Both the position numbers and the translations under genes were made by a program. Of a stretch of DNA of 9,924 nucleotides, positions 7,186 to 9,924 are shown piece by piece. The DNA comes from an uncultured Lachnospiraceae bacterium (lineage in GTDB: Bacteria; Bacillota; Clostridia; Lachnospirales; Lachnospiraceae), in the NCBI GenBank assembly GCA_910583965.1, contig CAJUAE010000115.1:1-9924 (forward strand), in the 5' to 3' direction. The notes beneath the pieces were generated by a model, which made no database searches, was not told where the DNA came from, and was given only the letters and a program-made list of their open reading frames with translations. Positions within the stretch are counted from its first letter, which is position 1. The number at the start of each line of letters is the position of its first letter.

Positions 7186-8854
7186 GAATAAAAGTTCACT
7201 TAAAATCCAGTTTAAGATTGCTTTAAATGTGAACTTAAACAAAGAAAATATAGTGGACAGGCTTACATTGCCAGATATAATTGACAATAGCGCAGTTCTT
7301 ACCAAAAAAGCTGCGAAAATATTGGGCGTTAAAGAAACAGATATTTCAGCGCTATGTATTTTAAAACATTCTATAGATGCTAGAAAGAAACCACAACTTT
7401 TTCAAGTTTATACAGTAGGTGTGACTTTACGGAACGAAAAATTGCAAGAAAAAGTAATAAAGTATTGCAAAGATAAATCAGTTGCTCCTTATATACAGAA
7501 TCCATATATTTTTCCGTCAACAGGCAAAACAAAGTTATCTTTTCGTCCTGTGGTAATTGGCACAGGACCAGCAGGACTTTTCTGTGGATATATGCTCGCA
7601 AAGTACGGTTATCAGCCCATTTTGTTAGAGCGTGGTTTTGATGTGGACACGCGCACAAAAGATGTGGAGGCGTATTGGAGTGGCGGTAGCCTCAATCCTG
7701 ACTCTAACGTACAGTTTGGCGAGGGAGGTGCGGGCACTTTTTCTGATGGAAAGCTTAATACATTGGTAAAAGATAAACACGGCAGAAATAAAGAAGTGTT
7801 GCGCATTTTTGTACAGTTTGGCACGCCAGAGCACATTTTATACGAAAGCAAACCACATATTGGAACAGATGTTTTGAGGCAGGTTGTCATCAATCTGCGC
7901 AACGCGATTATAGCGTGTGGTGGTGAAGTTCGATTTGGAGCAAAGATGACAGGATTTCAGGTGAAAGAGGGTACTTTATGCGCTGTTGAAGTCAATAATA
8001 GTGAGTGGATTCAAACGACTCAGGCGGTACTTGCAATTGGGCACAGCGCTAGAGATACATTTACATACCTAGATAAAATTCATGTGCCAATGGAAGCAAA
8101 AGCTTTTGCGATCGGAATGCGGGTAGAACATTCTCAATGTATTATCAATGAAAGTATGTATGGCAAAGAACAAGGTAATCAATTACCAGCAGCACCATAC
8201 AAACTGACGGCACAGACAAGTACAGGACGCGGTGTTTATTCTTTTTGCATGTGTCCAGGCGGTTTTGTAGTGAATGCGTCAAGCGAACCAGAACAAATTG
8301 CAGTGAATGGTATGAGTTATGCAGACAGAGACGGAGAACATGCAAACAGTGCCATTATTGTGCAAGTTACACCAAAAGATTATGGGGAGAACGGTCCGCT
8401 TGCTGGAATTACATTTCAGAGACAGCTTGAAAAAAAGGCTTATTTGCTTGGAAGTGGCAAGGTTCCAGTGCAGTATTATGAAGATTATGTAAAGAATGTG
8501 TCGTCTGAAAATATAAAAAATCGTGAGAAGCCATGTATGAAGGGTGCATATCAATTGACAAATCTAAGAGGATTATTACCAACTGATTGCGAAGTGGCGT
8601 TTTTGGAGGGAATGGAGCAGTTTGACAAAATAATACCAGGATTTGCCGGAAAGGAGACAATTTTGTCTGGGATTGAAAGTCGGACTTCCTCACCAGTACG
8701 AATACACAGAGATGAGACCCTACAAAGTCCAGCAATAAAAGGATTGTATCCCTGTGGAGAGGGAGCTGGATACGCTGGTGGCATTACTTCTGCAGCAATG
8801 GATGGCATCTTAATTGCAGAGAAGATTGCACAGGAGTTCTGCCCATTTCTTTGA
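7172..8854 (+). CDS. FAD-dependent dehydrogenase (COG2509-type)
   Basis: A flavoprotein of about 560 aa in the uncharacterized FAD-dependent dehydrogenase group (COG2509). The reaction is unknown. An N-terminal domain ends with the family block SIDARKKPQLF. It is followed by the FAD-binding GTGPAG (130-135), FGEGGAGTFSDGKL (182-195) and the C-terminal CGEGAGYAGGITSAA (528-542). ATG 7172 overlaps the upstream flavoprotein gene by 14 nt, which suggests coupled translation, but only a weak AGG lies 10 nt upstream. From this start the protein has about 27 extra residues before VDRLTLP, where relatives usually begin near MxxINxIKLP. An in-frame GTG at about 7253 could be the true start, but its Shine-Dalgarno is also poor. 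A hairpin (7192-7236) lies between the two candidates. The family is firm; the start is uncertain. Confidence 0.85.
   Translation: MKHIENKSSLKIQFKIALNVNLNKENIVDRLTLPDIIDNSAVLTKKAAKILGVKETDISALCILKHSIDARKKPQLFQVYTVGVTLRNEKLQEKVIKYCKDKSVAPYIQNPYIFPSTGKTKLSFRPVVIGTGPAGLFCGYMLAKYGYQPILLERGFDVDTRTKDVEAYWSGGSLNPDSNVQFGEGGAGTFSDGKLNTLVKDKHGRNKEVLRIFVQFGTPEHILYESKPHIGTDVLRQVVINLRNAIIACGGEVRFGAKMTGFQVKEGTLCAVEVNNSEWIQTTQAVLAIGHSARDTFTYLDKIHVPMEAKAFAIGMRVEHSQCIINESMYGKEQGNQLPAAPYKLTAQTSTGRGVYSFCMCPGGFVVNASSEPEQIAVNGMSYADRDGEHANSAIIVQVTPKDYGENGPLAGITFQRQLEKKAYLLGSGKVPVQYYEDYVKNVSSENIKNREKPCMKGAYQLTNLRGLLPTDCEVAFLEGMEQFDKIIPGFAGKETILSGIESRTSSPVRIHRDETLQSPAIKGLYPCGEGAGYAGGITSAAMDGILIAEKIAQEFCPFL
7192..7236. 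repeat. Inverted repeat inside the 5' end of the second flavoprotein gene
   Basis: AAGTTCAC (7192-7199) is the exact reverse complement of GTGAACTT (7229-7236). Continuing inward, TTAAA (7200-7204) pairs with TTTAA (7222-7226), leaving an AT bulge at 7227-7228 and a 17-nt loop. It lies 20-65 nt after the ATG at 7172 and just before the in-frame GTG at about 7253. It could be a chance palindrome in AT-rich sequence, an mRNA structure affecting translation, or a protein-binding site. Confidence 0.4.
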
Positions 8855-8861
8855 GAAAGGC

Positions 8862-8890
8862 TGGACTTATGTGGAAAATAGACTTAAAAT
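8862..8890 (+). promoter_or_regulatory. Weak candidate vegetative promoter for proB
   Basis: TGGACT (8862-8867), a 17-nt spacer, then TAAAAT (8885-8890), which is 4 of 6 and 5 of 6 against the sigma-A consensus with ideal spacing. It lies in the 111-nt gap before proB, the longest gap between genes here, where a separate promoter is expected. An alternative pair is TTGAGA (8851-8856) with GAAAAT (8874-8879), also 17 nt apart. AT-rich spacers give such matches by chance. No T-box or other riboswitch was recognised in the gap. Confidence 0.3.
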
Positions 8891-8965
8891 AATAAAGATA
8901 GACACTTAAAACCTGTCACAAAAGATTTTGAGAATCGATTAAGGATAAAATGGAGGCAAAAGACT

Positions 8966-9820
8966 GTGGATGATTTACGTGCAAAATTAAAAGATAAGAA
9001 ACGAGTGGTTGTAAAGATTGGATCTTCTTCTTTGCAGCACTCAGAGACAGGGGACCTTGATTATATTAAAATGGATATTTTGGTGCGTGAGCTTTGTAAT
9101 ATTAGGAATCAAGGAAAGGATGTGATTCTTGTGACATCCGGTGCGATTGGATGTGGCAGAAAATCTTTACATATTAAGCCGCCGCTTACCATTGCACAAA
9201 AGCAGGCATGTGCAGCGATTGGACAGGCAAGACTTATGACCACCTATCAACGTATTTTTTCGGAATACAGCCATCAGGCAGCACAAATTTTACTCACGAA
9301 AAATACAGTTGAGGCGGATTTAAACCGACGAAACGCGCAAAATACTTTTCATGAGTTGCTCGCTATGGAAGTGATACCCATTGTAAATGAGAATGATACA
9401 ATCTCTACATTTGAGGTGGAGGATGTGATAGGAGATAACGATACACTCTCAGCGATTGTCACAGCATTGACCGGAGCAGATTTATTGATTTTGCTGTCAG
9501 ATATTAATGGGTTATATACAGATGACCCAAGACAGAATCCAGATGCACAGTTTATTGCGCAGGTAGACTGTATTACAGACAAACTACTTCAGATGGGGAA
9601 ATCTTCGACTGGAAGCAGCGTTGGGACTGGTGGTATGGAGACAAAACTCAATGCCGCGCGAATTGCGACTTGTTCTGGCGCAGATATGGTGATTGCAAAC
9701 GGCAGTGATGTGCGTGTGATTCATCGTATTATGGAAGGCAGAAATTACGGGACAATCTTTCGGGCAAATAAGGATGAAACGTTTAACTTTACTGATTTTA
9801 TTGATAATTTGCATCGATAG
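8966..9820 (+). CDS. proB: Glutamate 5-kinase, short form without PUA domain
   Basis: Phosphorylates L-glutamate with ATP to glutamyl 5-phosphate, the first committed step of proline synthesis, in the cytoplasm. The 284-aa protein holds the complete amino-acid-kinase fold: KIGSSS (17-22), VTSGAIG (56-62), NENDTI (141-146), GDNDTLSA (156-163), SDINGLYTDDPR (178-189) and GTGGMETKL (220-228). E. coli ProB has about 367 aa with a C-terminal PUA domain; that domain is absent, and the stop follows the kinase domain directly with no sign of truncation. Proline feedback cannot be judged from sequence. The start is GTG 8966, with GGAGG (8952-8956) 9 nt upstream. The 111-nt gap before it and the probable terminator after it suggest its own transcript. 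proA, the usual partner, is not in the window but may be the gene whose ribosome binding site ends it. Confidence 0.95.
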   Translation: MDDLRAKLKDKKRVVVKIGSSSLQHSETGDLDYIKMDILVRELCNIRNQGKDVILVTSGAIGCGRKSLHIKPPLTIAQKQACAAIGQARLMTTYQRIFSEYSHQAAQILLTKNTVEADLNRRNAQNTFHELLAMEVIPIVNENDTISTFEVEDVIGDNDTLSAIVTALTGADLLILLSDINGLYTDDPRQNPDAQFIAQVDCITDKLLQMGKSSTGSSVGTGGMETKLNAARIATCSGADMVIANGSDVRVIHRIMEGRNYGTIFRANKDETFNFTDFIDNLHR

Positions 9821-9855
9821 CGGTACAATAGTCCCTTAGCAGTTGACTTTGTATG

Positions 9856-9885
9856 AGACTAAAATAATTTTTTTGGAGTCTTTTT
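9856..9885 (+). terminator. Probable intrinsic terminator after proB
   Basis: AGACT (9856-9860) pairs with AGTCT (9877-9881). Continuing inward, AAAA (9861-9864) pairs with TTTT (9871-9874) past a GG bulge, leaving a 6-nt loop. A T run (9881-9885) follows. The stem is weak and AT-rich, but the hairpin-plus-T layout 36 nt after the proB stop fits transcription termination or partial attenuation before the next gene. Confidence 0.45.
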
Positions 9886-9918
9886 GTATTGAATATTGCA
9901 AGCGGCTATACAAACGAT

Positions 9919-9924
9919 AAGGAG
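9919..9924 (+). promoter_or_regulatory. Shine-Dalgarno of the next gene, cut by the window edge
   Basis: AAGGAG at the very end of the window is a strong ribosome binding site with no start codon left inside the sequence. A + strand gene should begin within about 5-10 nt beyond the edge. By synteny, proA (gamma-glutamyl phosphate reductase) is the likeliest candidate, but nothing in the window proves it. Confidence 0.5.

Noticed and set aside
8901..8916. GACA...TGTC palindrome before proB as an attenuator
   Set aside because: Only 4 bp with no T run after it; expected by chance.
9843..9870. TTGACT followed by TAAAAT or TAATTT as a vegetative promoter after proB
   Set aside because: TAAAAT is only 11 nt away. 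TAATTT has 16 nt but is a poor -10 and lies in the terminator hairpin loop.
9891..9914. A perfect sigma-E -35 (GAATATT, 9891-9897) with TATACAAA downstream, before the next gene
   Set aside because: The spacer is only 9 nt where 14-15 is needed, and a start point there would fall on the ribosome binding site.

Overview
The window reads as a stretch of chromosome from a low-GC, endospore-forming member of the Clostridia, most likely Lachnospiraceae-like; I cannot name the species. The reasons are the sporulation pair YqfC/YqfD, the order yqfC-yqfD-phoH-ybeY, AT-rich spacers with GGAGG-type ribosome binding sites, and a glutamate 5-kinase of the short type. All nine genes lie on the + strand, most with gaps under 60 nt. 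No tRNA, rRNA, CRISPR array, insertion sequence or phage gene was seen. No gene-free stretch exceeds 200 nt.

Layout. Positions 1-196 are non-coding. They hold a long imperfect hairpin (11-60), a sigma-E-like promoter (129-157) and a perfect 12-bp hairpin with a short T run (155-186). Next come yqfC and yqfD (sporulation, mother-cell type), phoH (KH domain plus ATPase) and ybeY (16S rRNA maturation endoribonuclease), which form a tight run. A 14-TM flippase of the SpoVB/YtgP (MurJ-like) group follows. Then comes a single-pass membrane protein with BofC-like features, preceded by a good sigma-G-like promoter (4994-5023). Two unrelated FAD-dependent oxidoreductases overlap by 14 nt. The last gene is proB, followed by a probable terminator and the ribosome binding site of a gene lying outside the window (proA would be the usual partner).

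How the genes work together. The first part combines RNA and ribosome maintenance (PhoH, YbeY) with spore development (YqfC, YqfD, a SpoVB-like flippase, a BofC-like protein). If the promoter readings are right, the two compartments of the sporangium are served from one locus: mother cell (sigma-E) at yqfC and forespore (sigma-G) at the bofC-like gene. The second part is metabolic: two flavoproteins of unknown substrate and the first enzyme of proline synthesis.

I found no previously undescribed multi-gene system. The observations most worth a second look are the two sporulation-type promoters, the sigma-E-like promoter sitting on a terminator hairpin, the BofC-like identity, and the hairpin inside the 5' end of the second flavoprotein gene. 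All promoter and hairpin calls were made by eye, without folding or motif-scoring software.
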